DNA from: Campylobacter gracilis
GTDB lineage: Bacteria; Campylobacterota; Campylobacteria; Campylobacterales; Campylobacteraceae
Assembly (NCBI RefSeq): GCF_018374135.1
Contig: NZ_JAHAFS010000004.1
Span: forward strand, 1 to 64,000
DNA length: 64,000 bases
Direction: 5' to 3'
The notes under the pieces are model-generated. The model ran no database searches and had not been told where the DNA came from. It saw only the letters and a program-made list of their open reading frames with translations. Both the position numbers and the translations under genes were made by a program. Every line of letters starts with the position of its first letter. Position 1 is the stretch's first letter. Of the stretch, positions 37,000-45,206 are shown piece after piece.

Positions 37000-37608
37000 A
37001 TGCAAAATTTTGATTTTTTCGGCGTTTTGAGCCGGGACGAAGTGGAGGCGCTAAAGGCTAAATCCAAGCTCGTGCGGCTGCAAAAGGGTGCGGTGCTTTT
37101 TTACGAGGGTGAGATTTGCAATGAAATTTTATATCTGCTGCAGGGCAAAATCAGGCTCTGCGTCAGCGGCGAAGGCACTAGCGAGATCCCGCTTTACGAC
37201 TTTTGCGGCGGCGAGCAATGCGTCGTAAATATCGCAAGCGCGATCTCGCAAACACCCGCAGTCGCTACTGCTGAAGCGATCACCGATATAAGCGGCTGGC
37301 TCATCCCCGCTAGCGTCATTCAAGAGCTCATCGTGCGCAACAAAGAGTATCAAAAGATGATCTTTTCGCTATTTACGCTGCGCTACGGCGCGCTTACGAC
37401 GCTTATAGAGGATATAAAATTTAAGCGTCTGGATAGTAGAATTTTAGATCTTTTACGCTCGTTCGGCACCGATGAGATCACGATCAAAAATGCCGAGATA
37501 GCGGAGCGCCTAGGCACTTCGCGCAACGTGATAAACCGCGTACTTTAGGATCTCAAAGCTAAAAATTTGATCCGCCTTTCGCGCGGCAAGATCACGCTGG
37601 TAAAGTAA
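37000..37608 (+). pseudogene. Crp/Fnr-family regulator, truncated by an in-frame TAG
   Basis: The N-terminal part (residues 1–120) is a cyclic-nucleotide-binding-like β-barrel (GAVLFYEGEICNEILYLLQGKIRL pattern). The C-terminal helix-turn-helix includes AEIAERLGTSRNVINRVL. A TAG at 37546–37548 ends translation after 182 residues. Beyond it the same frame continues DLKAKNLIRLSRGKITLVK to a TAA at 37606–37608, the normal end of the family. The relic at 36.3 kb has CAA at the matching codon, so a CAG-to-TAG mutation is likely. Without the wing the protein would probably bind DNA poorly. Readthrough or a sequencing error is the alternative. Confidence 0.8.
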
Positions 37609-37726
37609 AGCTTTAATTAACGCGCCCCTTTCGTAAAGCGCAATCAAAATCTCGTAAATTTAGAAATTTTGCGCTAAAATTGCCAAAGACGCGAGCTTCC
37701 GCAATCCAAAAAACGAGGTTATTATT

Positions 37727-38422
37727 ATGTCGCAAAGTATAGTCGAGTTTGCTACGATAATCCTTTATGTTACGATAGGCTTTTGCCTTCTTGTTTCATT
37801 GCTTCAGACAAACAGATCGTATAAAACCGTGTATCGCGGGACATTATTTATCCAAACCGATCCGCTTTTAAAGATACCTATATTTATAATATGCCTAAGC
37901 TTCGGCGTAGTCACTCTATCCAGCCCGCACGTAGCAAAACATAACGGCGAGCCGATACCCTGCTTTTACACCCACGATAAAGTTTGCTCGCAGGAATACA
38001 AAGCGGCGGGCATAAATTTAAGATGCTTCGAAGAAGACGATCCCAGATGCGTGGATGGATATCTGCAAATAAGCAAGCCCAGACTAATACTTAGCAAAAT
38101 CATATCTGTCTGCGCCATAATTTTTTCTTTTATCGTACTAATTCAAAAAGGGATTAGAATAGATAAAAGCGGCATCTGCAAAGAATGGGAGGTTCTGCCG
38201 TTTAGGCATACGGAAAAGATAGGCTTTGACGAAATGATATGCGCCGTAGGGTTTATAAGAGGCGTAAAAATAATCAGCATACGCGGCAAAATTAGCGGCG
38301 TTAAATTCGGGGCGGGATTTTTGTATGCACGAAGGGATATAGATTTTTTGCAAAATTTTATATTAGAAAAGCTAGCTGAAATTTCAAAGACCAAAGCGAG
38401 CGAGCAAGATGCCTGGGCTTAA
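37727..38422 (+). CDS. Two-helix membrane protein of unknown family (paralogue A)
   Basis: I do not recognise this 231-residue protein. It has hydrophobic segments near residues 9–27, 45–66 and 125–145, with an extra-cytoplasmic loop holding four Cys (CFYTHDKVC and CFEEDDPRC). A C-terminal soluble β-rich domain resembling PH-like bacterial membrane-protein tails follows (IRIDKSGICKEWEVLPFRHTEKIGFDEM). It shares SYKTVYRG, DDPRCVDGY and the C-terminal pattern with the broken gene that follows, so the two are tandem paralogues. AGG occurs some 10 bases before the ATG. Confidence 0.7.
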   Translation: MSQSIVEFATIILYVTIGFCLLVSLLQTNRSYKTVYRGTLFIQTDPLLKIPIFIICLSFGVVTLSSPHVAKHNGEPIPCFYTHDKVCSQEYKAAGINLRCFEEDDPRCVDGYLQISKPRLILSKIISVCAIIFSFIVLIQKGIRIDKSGICKEWEVLPFRHTEKIGFDEMICAVGFIRGVKIISIRGKISGVKFGAGFLYARRDIDFLQNFILEKLAEISKTKASEQDAWA

Positions 38423-38458
38423 TTTAACGCTAAAAATATCTAAATTTAAGGCGGCGGC

Positions 38459-39132
38459 ATGATATTTTTATATTTGGTATTTGGCATAAATCTTTTACTG
38501 TTTGGGCTTGCCATTTTAAAAGCATGGTTTTTATAAGCAAAGCCTCTTATAAAACCGTGCAAAAGGGCGCCTGGCTCATACCTCCTAGTCCCATAGCAAA
38601 AACTATGCTTATCGTGCTATTTTTATCCTGGGGTTCGCTGGTAGCGTTTGATGAGCCTTGGATAAAAACAACAAGAGGCGGAGATAAAGTTGCATGCTTT
38701 GATACAAACGATCCTCTATGCGTAGGCGGGTATATGCAAAGAGGCGGCGGCGAGACCACACTTGTGATCGTGATGGGTCTTGCAATGATGCTAATTGCCA
38801 TACTGCCGTTATCCGAAAAGGGCGTCATCATAGATAGCCGCACCGTAAGGAAAGAGTGTAGATTTTTATCGTTTAAATTTAGCACAAAGATCGATATAGA
38901 AAACGCCCTTACGGAGAAAGGGATGAGGGGCGAGATGCCGATTTTGATAGTAGAAGACGGGCAAAGCGGCAAAAATTTTATGCTCTCATTCCCATACGCA
39001 CAGCAAGATATAAAATTTATCGAAGCAGAGATAAGAAAGAGGCGCTATAAGATGATGAAATCAAAAGAGGCAAAGACTCCCCCTTTTAAAATCCGCGCTC
39101 AAAAAAACTATAAGCTTAAAAGGCGCGAATGA
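38459..39132 (+). pseudogene. Paralogue B of the preceding membrane protein, frameshifted near its 5' end
   Basis: An ATG at 38459 (AAGG upstream) starts a 25-residue membrane helix (MIFLYLVFGINLLLFGLAIL) and then stops. An overlapping frame from 38524 to 39132 (202 residues) supplies SYKTVQKG, DTNDPLCVGGYMQ, a second helix and the C-terminal domain. One extra base near the A4 run at about 38518–38521 would join them and restore the layout of paralogue A. As it stands the product could only start at 38524, without its first membrane helix. Function unknown. Confidence 0.65.
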
Positions 39133-39488
39133 GCGCGCAAACATAGAAATTCTAAAAAACGACAAAGAGGGCGCGGGCGATTAAATTTTAAATTTAGCCA
39201 CGCGCGAGCAATAGCTATGAAATTTATGACAAGCCGTAGCAAAGCAGCATAATAATCGCGCGAGTAGCAGCTGTATTTATGACAAGTTGCGGCGAAGCGA
39301 CGCAATGATCGCGCGTACAAGTAAGTGTGCATAAGCCCAACGCAAGCTCAAAAAAAATGAGCGCGGCGTTTAAATTTAACTCGCGATTTTAAAAACCAAA
39401 ATTCCAAACCGCTCCGCCTAAATTTAGCCTATTTTTTACCTAAAATTTCGTAAAATTACGACTTTAAATTTTCAAAAAAAGGACGCAG
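39133..39488. other. 356-base gap with an imperfect direct repeat
   Basis: No gene is seen. Two ~45-base segments beginning ATTTATGACAAG at about 39221 and 39273 are similar (shared ATGACAAG, GCGGCGAAGC-like and AATCGCGCG parts). RAATTY hexamers are frequent, especially at 39360–39480 ahead of the DMT transporter gene. AAAGGA precedes that gene's ATG. Confidence 0.5.
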
Positions 39489-40382
39489 ATGAATAAAAGT
39501 TTGGAATTCAGAGCCGACATCGGAATGCTCTTCGTGGCGATCGCTTTTGGGCTCGGGTATCTGCCCACCTCGCAGGCGCTTGCGAGCAACAACGTCTTTG
39601 TGCTGCTATTTTGGCGCTTTTTTGCCGCGAGCATCATCGCAGGCGCGATATTTTTTCCCAAGCTCAAAGCCATAACTTCGCGCGAGATCAAGCACGGCGC
39701 GGTGCTTAGCCTGTTTTTATTCGCGGGTTTTACGTCGCAGACCTTCGCTTTTAAATTTGCGCAAAGCTCCTCCGTGGCGTTCATCATCGGCCTAAACGTC
39801 GCGCTCGTACCCTTCATCGCCGCGGCGCTGTTTAGGCATAAAATTTACTCCTACGCCTACGCGGGCATCGCGCTCGCGATCGCTGGGCTCTATCTCATCG
39901 GCGATACGCAGCTTGGGCTCGGCAAGGGCGAAGCGCTGGCGCTAGTTTGCGCGTGCGCATATTCGTTTCACATCGTGCTGACCAACCGCTTCGTGCAAAG
40001 CTGCGACGTAGCGGGCATCGCCTACGTACAGATCCTCTGCTTAAGCGTGCTTTGCTGCTTTGCGGCGATCTTTTTCGAGAGGGTCAGCATCGTGCCGGTG
40101 ATGGATAGAAGCTTTTTTGTCGCGATGGCGGTGATCTGCCTGCTGGGAACGGTTTTCGGCTTTTTTGCGCAGGCCTTGATGCAAAAATACACGACGCCCG
40201 TAAAAACCGCTCTATTTTTCACGCTAGAGCCCGTAACGGCGGGCATTATGGGCGTATTTGTGGGCGGCGAAAGGCTAAGCGCGATGCAAATTTTAGGCGC
40301 GGCACTCATCCTCGCAGGCGTTTTGATAAGCGAGATCGGAAGCTACCTCAGCGCGAAACGTAGCAGATCCGCAGATGTTTGA
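39489..40382 (+). CDS. EamA/DMT-family drug/metabolite transporter
   Basis: The 297-residue protein has ten predicted membrane helices arranged as two EamA repeats (about 10–140 and 150–290). Motifs such as LLFWRFFAASIIAGAIF in the first half and ALFFTLEPVTAGIMGV with LGAALILAGVLISE in the second are typical. It probably exports a small metabolite, but the substrate cannot be read from sequence. AAAAGGA lies just upstream of the ATG. It appears to be a single-gene unit, with repeat-rich DNA on both sides. Confidence 0.88.
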   Translation: MNKSLEFRADIGMLFVAIAFGLGYLPTSQALASNNVFVLLFWRFFAASIIAGAIFFPKLKAITSREIKHGAVLSLFLFAGFTSQTFAFKFAQSSSVAFIIGLNVALVPFIAAALFRHKIYSYAYAGIALAIAGLYLIGDTQLGLGKGEALALVCACAYSFHIVLTNRFVQSCDVAGIAYVQILCLSVLCCFAAIFFERVSIVPVMDRSFFVAMAVICLLGTVFGFFAQALMQKYTTPVKTALFFTLEPVTAGIMGVFVGGERLSAMQILGAALILAGVLISEIGSYLSAKRSRSADV

Positions 40383-40396
40383 TTTTACGGCGCCAT

Positions 40397-40612
40397 AAAT
40401 TCCATGCCACGTGGAATTTTGCGCCATAAAATTCCGTGCCGCATAAAATTTACATGCAAAATTCCGTGCTGCATAAAATTCTGCGCCTTAAAATTCCACA
40501 GCGAAATTCCGCGCCATGCAAAATTCTATGTCGCGCAGAATTTTGCGGCGCCGTGCGCAAGGATACGTTAAAATTCCACGACAAAATTTCGTATTAAAAT
40601 TTACGTAGCTGG
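40397..40612. repeat. Dense intergenic RAATTY array
   Basis: I count about 13 RAATTY hexamers in ~215 bases. They are separated by 8–20-base spacers such as GCGCCATA, CCGTGCCGCAT and CCGTGCTGCAT, giving degenerate ~18–25-base units. It is non-coding, begins about 15 bases after the DMT transporter stop and ends before the VWA gene promoter. Confidence 0.85.
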
Positions 40613-40636
40613 GGCGTGCGGCGAAGCTTTAGCGAT

Positions 40637-40686
40637 AAAATTTCATTGATTAAGCGATACAAAAATTTCATTGATTAAGCGATACA
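40637..40686 (+). promoter_or_regulatory. Perfect 25-base tandem repeat at the VWA gene promoter
   Basis: A 25-base unit (starting AAAATTTCATTGATTAAGCG) occurs twice back to back, 40637–40661 and 40662–40686, without mismatch. The second copy runs into TACAAT (40683–40688), a plausible −10 box 35 bases before the ATG at 40723. The first copy would sit over the −35 region. It could be a duplicated operator or a recent slippage event. Confidence 0.6.
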
Positions 40687-40722
40687 ATAGTAAAATAATG
40701 AAATTTTAACAAAGGAGCCCCT

Positions 40723-41436
40723 ATGAAAAAAATCATCCTTCTTGTTGCCGCGCTTGCGGGCATAATGTTTGCCAAAAGTGTAGAGCTCGCCACACCACCC
40801 GATCATAAAGACGGCGTAAATCACCTGGAATTGGTGCTGATCCTAGATAAATCGGGCTCGATGAGCGGGCTTGAGAGCGACACGATCGGCGGATTTAACT
40901 CGATGATAGAAAAGGAGCGCAAAGAGGGCATCGACGCTAGCGTCACGACCGTGCTTTTCGATACGAAATTTAACGTCATCCACGACCGCACGCCGCTTAA
41001 AAAGGTCGAAAACCTAACGTCCAAAGAGTACTACGCCGGTGGCAACACCGCGCTATTAGACGCCGTCGGCAGCACGATAGCGCGTATCGAGCGAGTGCCT
41101 GACATCTATGCCAAAAACAATCGCGTGCTTTTCGTCATCATCACCGACGGGCAGGAAAACTCAAGCCGCGAATACTCCAAAGCGCAGATTAAAAGGATGA
41201 TTAGCGACAAGCAGGAAAAATACGACTGGGAATTTATCTTTTTGGGCGCTAATATCGACGCCGCAAGCGAAGCGCGAAGCATCGGCATCAAAAGCGAAAA
41301 CGCCTTAAAATACGAGAATTCCAAAGAGGGCGTGAGTAAAAATTTCGAAGCGGCGGCCGAGATATCCAAAGACGTAGCGACCGACAACAAAGCAAACTCA
41401 AAATGGCGCGACAAGGTGCTTAAAGACAAAAAATAG
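40723..41436 (+). CDS. Secreted von Willebrand factor A-domain protein
   Basis: A signal peptide (1–18, ending MFAKS) leads into a VWA domain (about 33–215) with a full metal-ion-dependent adhesion site: DKSGSMSG (~43–50), the Thr of GGNTALLD and the Asp of ITDGQEN. Such domains bind protein ligands through a divalent cation. The 237-residue protein has nothing else except a Lys-rich tail, so it is probably a periplasmic binding partner. AAAGGAG lies 8 bases before the ATG. Related VWA proteins are common in bacteria without a fixed role. Confidence 0.85.
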   Translation: MKKIILLVAALAGIMFAKSVELATPPDHKDGVNHLELVLILDKSGSMSGLESDTIGGFNSMIEKERKEGIDASVTTVLFDTKFNVIHDRTPLKKVENLTSKEYYAGGNTALLDAVGSTIARIERVPDIYAKNNRVLFVIITDGQENSSREYSKAQIKRMISDKQEKYDWEFIFLGANIDAASEARSIGIKSENALKYENSKEGVSKNFEAAAEISKDVATDNKANSKWRDKVLKDKK

Positions 41437-41457
41437 CAAATCGCGAGGCGAGGCGCG

Positions 41458-41736
41458 CTAGAAATGAAGTGCCGCTTCGGAAACGAGCGGCGGCACTAAA
41501 ATAGGCGGCGATGTGAAAATGTGCGCCATAAGTGCGGCGCGCGGCAGCGGCGACGAGCATACTCGGCTTACGCGGGCGAGCTTTTCGTATGCGACACTGC
41601 TTTTAAATTTATCGGTTTGCCACAAAGCTAAGCTTTGCGTAGCGTCATACAGGATCGCGCGCCGTGCCGCTTCTGCGGCGTCGCATACGCCGCGATCGAT
41701 CAGCGGCGTAACGTGGCGGATCAGCGCTAACGTCAT
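41458..41736 (-). pseudogene. Truncated histidine-phosphatase (phosphoglycerate-mutase-like) gene
   Basis: The 92-residue frame begins MTLALIRHVTPLIDRGVCD, with the catalytic RH (residues 7–8), and contains VCSSPLPRAALMAHIF, the second conserved segment of the superfamily. It then stops in SEAALHF; the rest of the domain (including the second catalytic His) is missing, and no continuation is found in the 21 bases before the VWA gene. AGGAG lies 9 bases before the ATG. It is an N-terminal fragment, probably inactive. The match is by motif recognition. Confidence 0.6.
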
Positions 41737-41905
41737 GATTTTGTCTCCTAAAATACGAGCCCGCTAAGAACTTGCGCCGTTATATTTCCGCTCCCACAGG
41801 ATACTTAATGTTTAGATTTGCACTATTTATGCGAAATCTGCTATGGTTCTTACTCCGTAGCCACGGCGAGCGCGGGGGTCTGCTTCAAAGCATGGATTTG
41901 CGCGG
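41737..41905. other. Short spacer without a gene
   Basis: About 170 bases separate the truncated phosphatase start from the Sel1-repeat gene end. I see no ORF, hairpin or RNA signature in it. Confidence 0.4.
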
Positions 41906-42544
41906 CTATTTAAGCCTTTCGTAGCTTTCGCATGAGCTTTGCCATGCCCTTTCATGCTCCGCTACCGAGCTCATAAATCTATCCTTGCCGCCCAGCTCGC
42001 AGGCTTTTTTATAGTACTGTGCGGCTTTTGCATTATCTGCACCCTCGTAAAGACGCGCTAAATTTAAGCACGCAAGCCAGCTGTCCGCGATATCCATATC
42101 GCAACCGCGCACATAGTAACCTACGCCCTTTATAGCGTCTTTGCGCACGCCTCTGCCTTTGATATACGCAGAGCCTGCGTTACTGCAGCCTATCGCGTGC
42201 CCGTCATCGCAGGCTTTGTCGAACAGCTCTGCCGCCTTCACCTCATCGCACGGCATCCCCTCTCCGCTTTGATACAAAATGCCTAAATTTACGCACGACT
42301 CCGCATCGCCGCCTTTGCAAGCTTTGACGTATAACGGCGCAGCCTTTAGCAGATCTTGCGGCACGCCCCAGCCATAATTATAAATCTGCGCCAAGGCCCC
42401 GCACGCCTTCACATCGCCCTTATCGCAGGATTTTGTAGCCCAGCTTATATCGTCTGCGGTGATTTCAAAATTTTCGGCAAGCGCGAAATTTGCAGCAAAC
42501 GTCGCGATAAGCGCTAGAACTGAAATTTTATTTTTCATTTTCAT
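41906..42544 (-). CDS. Secreted Sel1-repeat, cysteine-rich protein
   Basis: A signal peptide (about 1–23, ending NFALAE) is followed by five Sel1-like repeats of ~36 residues. Each carries a pair of cysteines spaced for disulfides, as in the Helicobacter cysteine-rich Hcp family (KSCDKGDVKACGALA, KACKGGDAESCVNLG, KACDDGHAIGCSNAG, RGCDMDIADSWLACLNLA, KACELGG). Such proteins are secreted or periplasmic and mediate protein contacts. The 212-residue length is usual. The next gene upstream on the same strand is the zinc-ribbon/peptidoglycan-binding protein, 31 bases away, so the two may be an operon. Confidence 0.88.
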   Translation of the reverse strand: MKMKNKISVLALIATFAANFALAENFEITADDISWATKSCDKGDVKACGALAQIYNYGWGVPQDLLKAAPLYVKACKGGDAESCVNLGILYQSGEGMPCDEVKAAELFDKACDDGHAIGCSNAGSAYIKGRGVRKDAIKGVGYYVRGCDMDIADSWLACLNLARLYEGADNAKAAQYYKKACELGGKDRFMSSVAEHERAWQSSCESYERLK

Positions 42545-42575
42545 CCTTTTCGTTTTTTAAGATCGCGCGCTAAGC

Positions 42576-45206
42576 CTAAGGTGCGGATTTATTGCATTGG
42601 CGTAGATTTGTCGTCGCCTGCTCTTTGCTTTTTAGCGCCTCGTAAATTTCATCGACGCCGCTTAGATTTTGATCCAAAACCTCTCTCGCCTTTTTTAGCG
42701 TGCGTGCGCCAAAAATCCCATCTTGCTTCACTCCGATGCTTTTTTGGATATATAAAATTTTATCCTTTTGCATAGCAGCGGAATCCTTAGTCGCCCCGGA
42801 AACGGAATTTGAAGCAGGGCTTTCAGAGCCGCTAGAGCTTGCACTCGTAGAATTTTTGTCTGCAGAATTTACGCCATTACTCGCGGAAGCGGAATTTTCG
42901 TCCTCAAAAAATGCAGGCATCCACCCTCGCAGCAGCCCTGCTGCGCCGGTTTTCGGTACGTAGCCCGTATTTGCCGCACCTCCGTAGATTGCGCTAACCA
43001 AAACGGCGCAGAGCAGAGCTTTGCAAAAGCGAGCAAACGCCGCGCCGCCCCTGCCGCAGCGATACTCTCGCGGAATTTTACGAGCTTTTACGACGCACCG
43101 CACTGCGCTTGCCAGCCACAGCGCCACACCGCCTAACAGCCCCGCAGCAGCGATTGCCACGCCACATGCAAGTGCCCAAAAATAATGCTCCGCAAAGATC
43201 ATCTCGAAGCAGCCCTCGCACGCCAGTATAGCCGCTGCGATGAGCGCGCCTCCGCCTATGCACCACACCGCGCGGTCATATCGCGGACTTAGCACGCCAA
43301 GCGCCCCAGCCATCGCTCCGCCCAAATCACGAGCGCATTGCTGCGAAATAAAGCCCTCACAAACGCGCATAATCGCCGCGGCAAAACTTTGCGCGCAATC
43401 CTCGCGCAAAGAATGCGGGAAAAATAATTTCTTTAATCGAGCAAAAGGCGAAATTTTAGAATTTGACGCGGCAGGATCTCGCGTATTCGCGCAATTTTTA
43501 AATTTTGCAGCGGCTAGATTTTCGGAATTTATTGCGGCGGAGTCTATGAAATTTGTGGAATTTTCAGCACCCAAGGCGCTTAAATCTCGGTAATCTCGCT
43601 CGCCGTATAATTCGCAAAGACCCTCCGCGGCGCGATCAGAAGTGCCGCCTAAGCCCTCTTGCGAACCTGCAAAATTAGATCCATTCTGCGTGAGAGCTTC
43701 GCTGCTTTGCTGCCTAGCCTCAAAATCGCCGGCAGAATTCTCTCCACCTTCCAAAAGATCTGCCCCTGTAAATTTTACGCCACCGCTCACGGCGCCTGCA
43801 AACCTGCCTTGCTCTCCGCGCAACTCCAAGCGATTATCTTCCAAGCCCATAGAATTTGCCGAAGCGCTAGCAAATTTCGTGCCCGCGAATTTTATGCTTG
43901 CGCTGCCCTTGAGATTTTCTTTGCGCGAAGCGTCTTTTGCAAGGCTCAAAGCATCGCAATCGGCCGTGCCGCAAGTAGAATTTACAGAGTTAAAATGTCC
44001 ATCCGCGCTGCGCAACTGCTCGAGATTTAGCGTCTCGCCGCGCAGCTTAGCACTAGCTAGGCGCATCGCCACATCCAGCACAGGCTTTGCGCGAAATAGC
44101 GCAAAAAGGCTTTGCGCATCGTTCTGCCCTAGCCTAGCGGGCACGCCGTGCACCGCCGCAAGCTCCGACGCAAAAACTTCGTCCAAAAAGTTAGGTCTTA
44201 CGAATGTCGCGCCACCAAAGCACGCCGCATCGTAAGCCTTGCCGCAGACAGCAAAACTCAAGCGCAAAAAATCATCCTCCGCGCTAAATACCGCTTCGCA
44301 GCCGCCCTGCACCGCTCGCAGCGAGCTTAGACGAAACAAAAGTCTGCGTGCTGCAAAACCTACGCCCTTGCTGCATAAAAACTCCAGCAGCTCGCGCCCG
44401 AAAACCTGCGAGCTAGCGCCTATGCTGACGCTCGGGCGAGCATAAACGGATACTTTGCCGGTGCGAGTGAAATACCCGCGCCCATCGCAGTGTTCGCAGC
44501 GAAAATCACCCGTACCACCGCACTTTTCGCAGCGCAATCTACCTGCGCCGCCGCAAGCGGGACAAATGCGCGAGCCGCTACCGCCGCAGCTAGCGCAGGG
44601 GATGAAGCGATAGCCCATAGAATTTGACGCAGAGCCTGCAGAATCGCCTCCAGAAAGGCTGCGCGCATGAGCGTTCGTAGAGCTTAATGCCGCGCGGCTA
44701 TAGCCGCCGGTACCCTTGCAATCGGGGCAGATCAAGCGCCCGCGCCCGCCGCAGTTAGCGCACGGCGTCTTGCCTGCGCTTTCGCAGCCTTTGCAGCGTC
44801 TCCTACCAGATCCGCCGCAATGCTCGCAACGCAGATGAACGCTAAAGGGCTTAAAATCGTGGAATTTTATGATTTGATCCGCATTCGTAGCGGCTTTTTG
44901 GGGGTCTGCGCGCAGACGCAGCATAAAGGCCTCGCTTAGCTCCGCATCTGCACTTGCCGCGCGCAGGCACTCGCGCGCATGAGCTTCGAACTGCTCGATG
45001 CCAGCGAAATGCAGCTGAGCACGCTCACCGCCACTTATCTGCGAGACGCTAAACTTGCCGGCAAAGTCATATCGCACGCCAAGCCTCACGCTAAATCCGT
45101 AAAACTCGCGATCAAGCTCGCGCAGATCGGCGCCGCCACTACGCGCTAAGGCTTTGAGTCTAGCAACAAACGCCTCTGCAAGCTCCTCTTTATCCAGCTT
45201 GTCCAT
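42576..45206 (-). CDS. DnaJ-type zinc-ribbon protein with membrane helices and peptidoglycan-binding domain
   Basis: The 876-residue protein starts at ATG 45206 (GAAAGGAG upstream). Residues ~127–244 hold eight CxxC knuckles, mostly CxxCxGxG like the DnaJ zinc domain (CEHCGGSG, CANCGGRG, CPDCKGTG, CASCGGSG, CPACGGAG, CEKCGGTG, CEHCDGRG). No J domain is present. A low-complexity stretch (about 390–600) with RAATTY-encoded units follows. Hydrophobic segments come next (about 625–720 and again near 740). The end is a PG_binding_1-like domain (ILYIQKSIGVKQDGIFGARTL). I know no protein with this full combination. It possibly spans the inner membrane and links a cytosolic zinc platform to the wall. 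Confidence 0.75.
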   Translation of the reverse strand: MDKLDKEELAEAFVARLKALARSGGADLRELDREFYGFSVRLGVRYDFAGKFSVSQISGGERAQLHFAGIEQFEAHARECLRAASADAELSEAFMLRLRADPQKAATNADQIIKFHDFKPFSVHLRCEHCGGSGRRRCKGCESAGKTPCANCGGRGRLICPDCKGTGGYSRAALSSTNAHARSLSGGDSAGSASNSMGYRFIPCASCGGSGSRICPACGGAGRLRCEKCGGTGDFRCEHCDGRGYFTRTGKVSVYARPSVSIGASSQVFGRELLEFLCSKGVGFAARRLLFRLSSLRAVQGGCEAVFSAEDDFLRLSFAVCGKAYDAACFGGATFVRPNFLDEVFASELAAVHGVPARLGQNDAQSLFALFRAKPVLDVAMRLASAKLRGETLNLEQLRSADGHFNSVNSTCGTADCDALSLAKDASRKENLKGSASIKFAGTKFASASANSMGLEDNRLELRGEQGRFAGAVSGGVKFTGADLLEGGENSAGDFEARQQSSEALTQNGSNFAGSQEGLGGTSDRAAEGLCELYGERDYRDLSALGAENSTNFIDSAAINSENLAAAKFKNCANTRDPAASNSKISPFARLKKLFFPHSLREDCAQSFAAAIMRVCEGFISQQCARDLGGAMAGALGVLSPRYDRAVWCIGGGALIAAAILACEGCFEMIFAEHYFWALACGVAIAAAGLLGGVALWLASAVRCVVKARKIPREYRCGRGGAAFARFCKALLCAVLVSAIYGGAANTGYVPKTGAAGLLRGWMPAFFEDENSASASNGVNSADKNSTSASSSGSESPASNSVSGATKDSAAMQKDKILYIQKSIGVKQDGIFGARTLKKAREVLDQNLSGVDEIYEALKSKEQATTNLRQCNKSAP

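Noticed and set aside
40397..40612. CRISPR array
   Set aside because: Repeated AT-rich cores look array-like, but unit length and spacers are irregular, only 6–10 bases are shared between units, and no cas gene is in the window.
43642..44235. 197-codon plus-strand ORF opposite the zinc-ribbon gene
   Set aside because: It is an open shadow of Ala/Ser/Gly-rich codons; the minus-strand frame has cysteine motifs, a ribosome site and a domain order that make sense.
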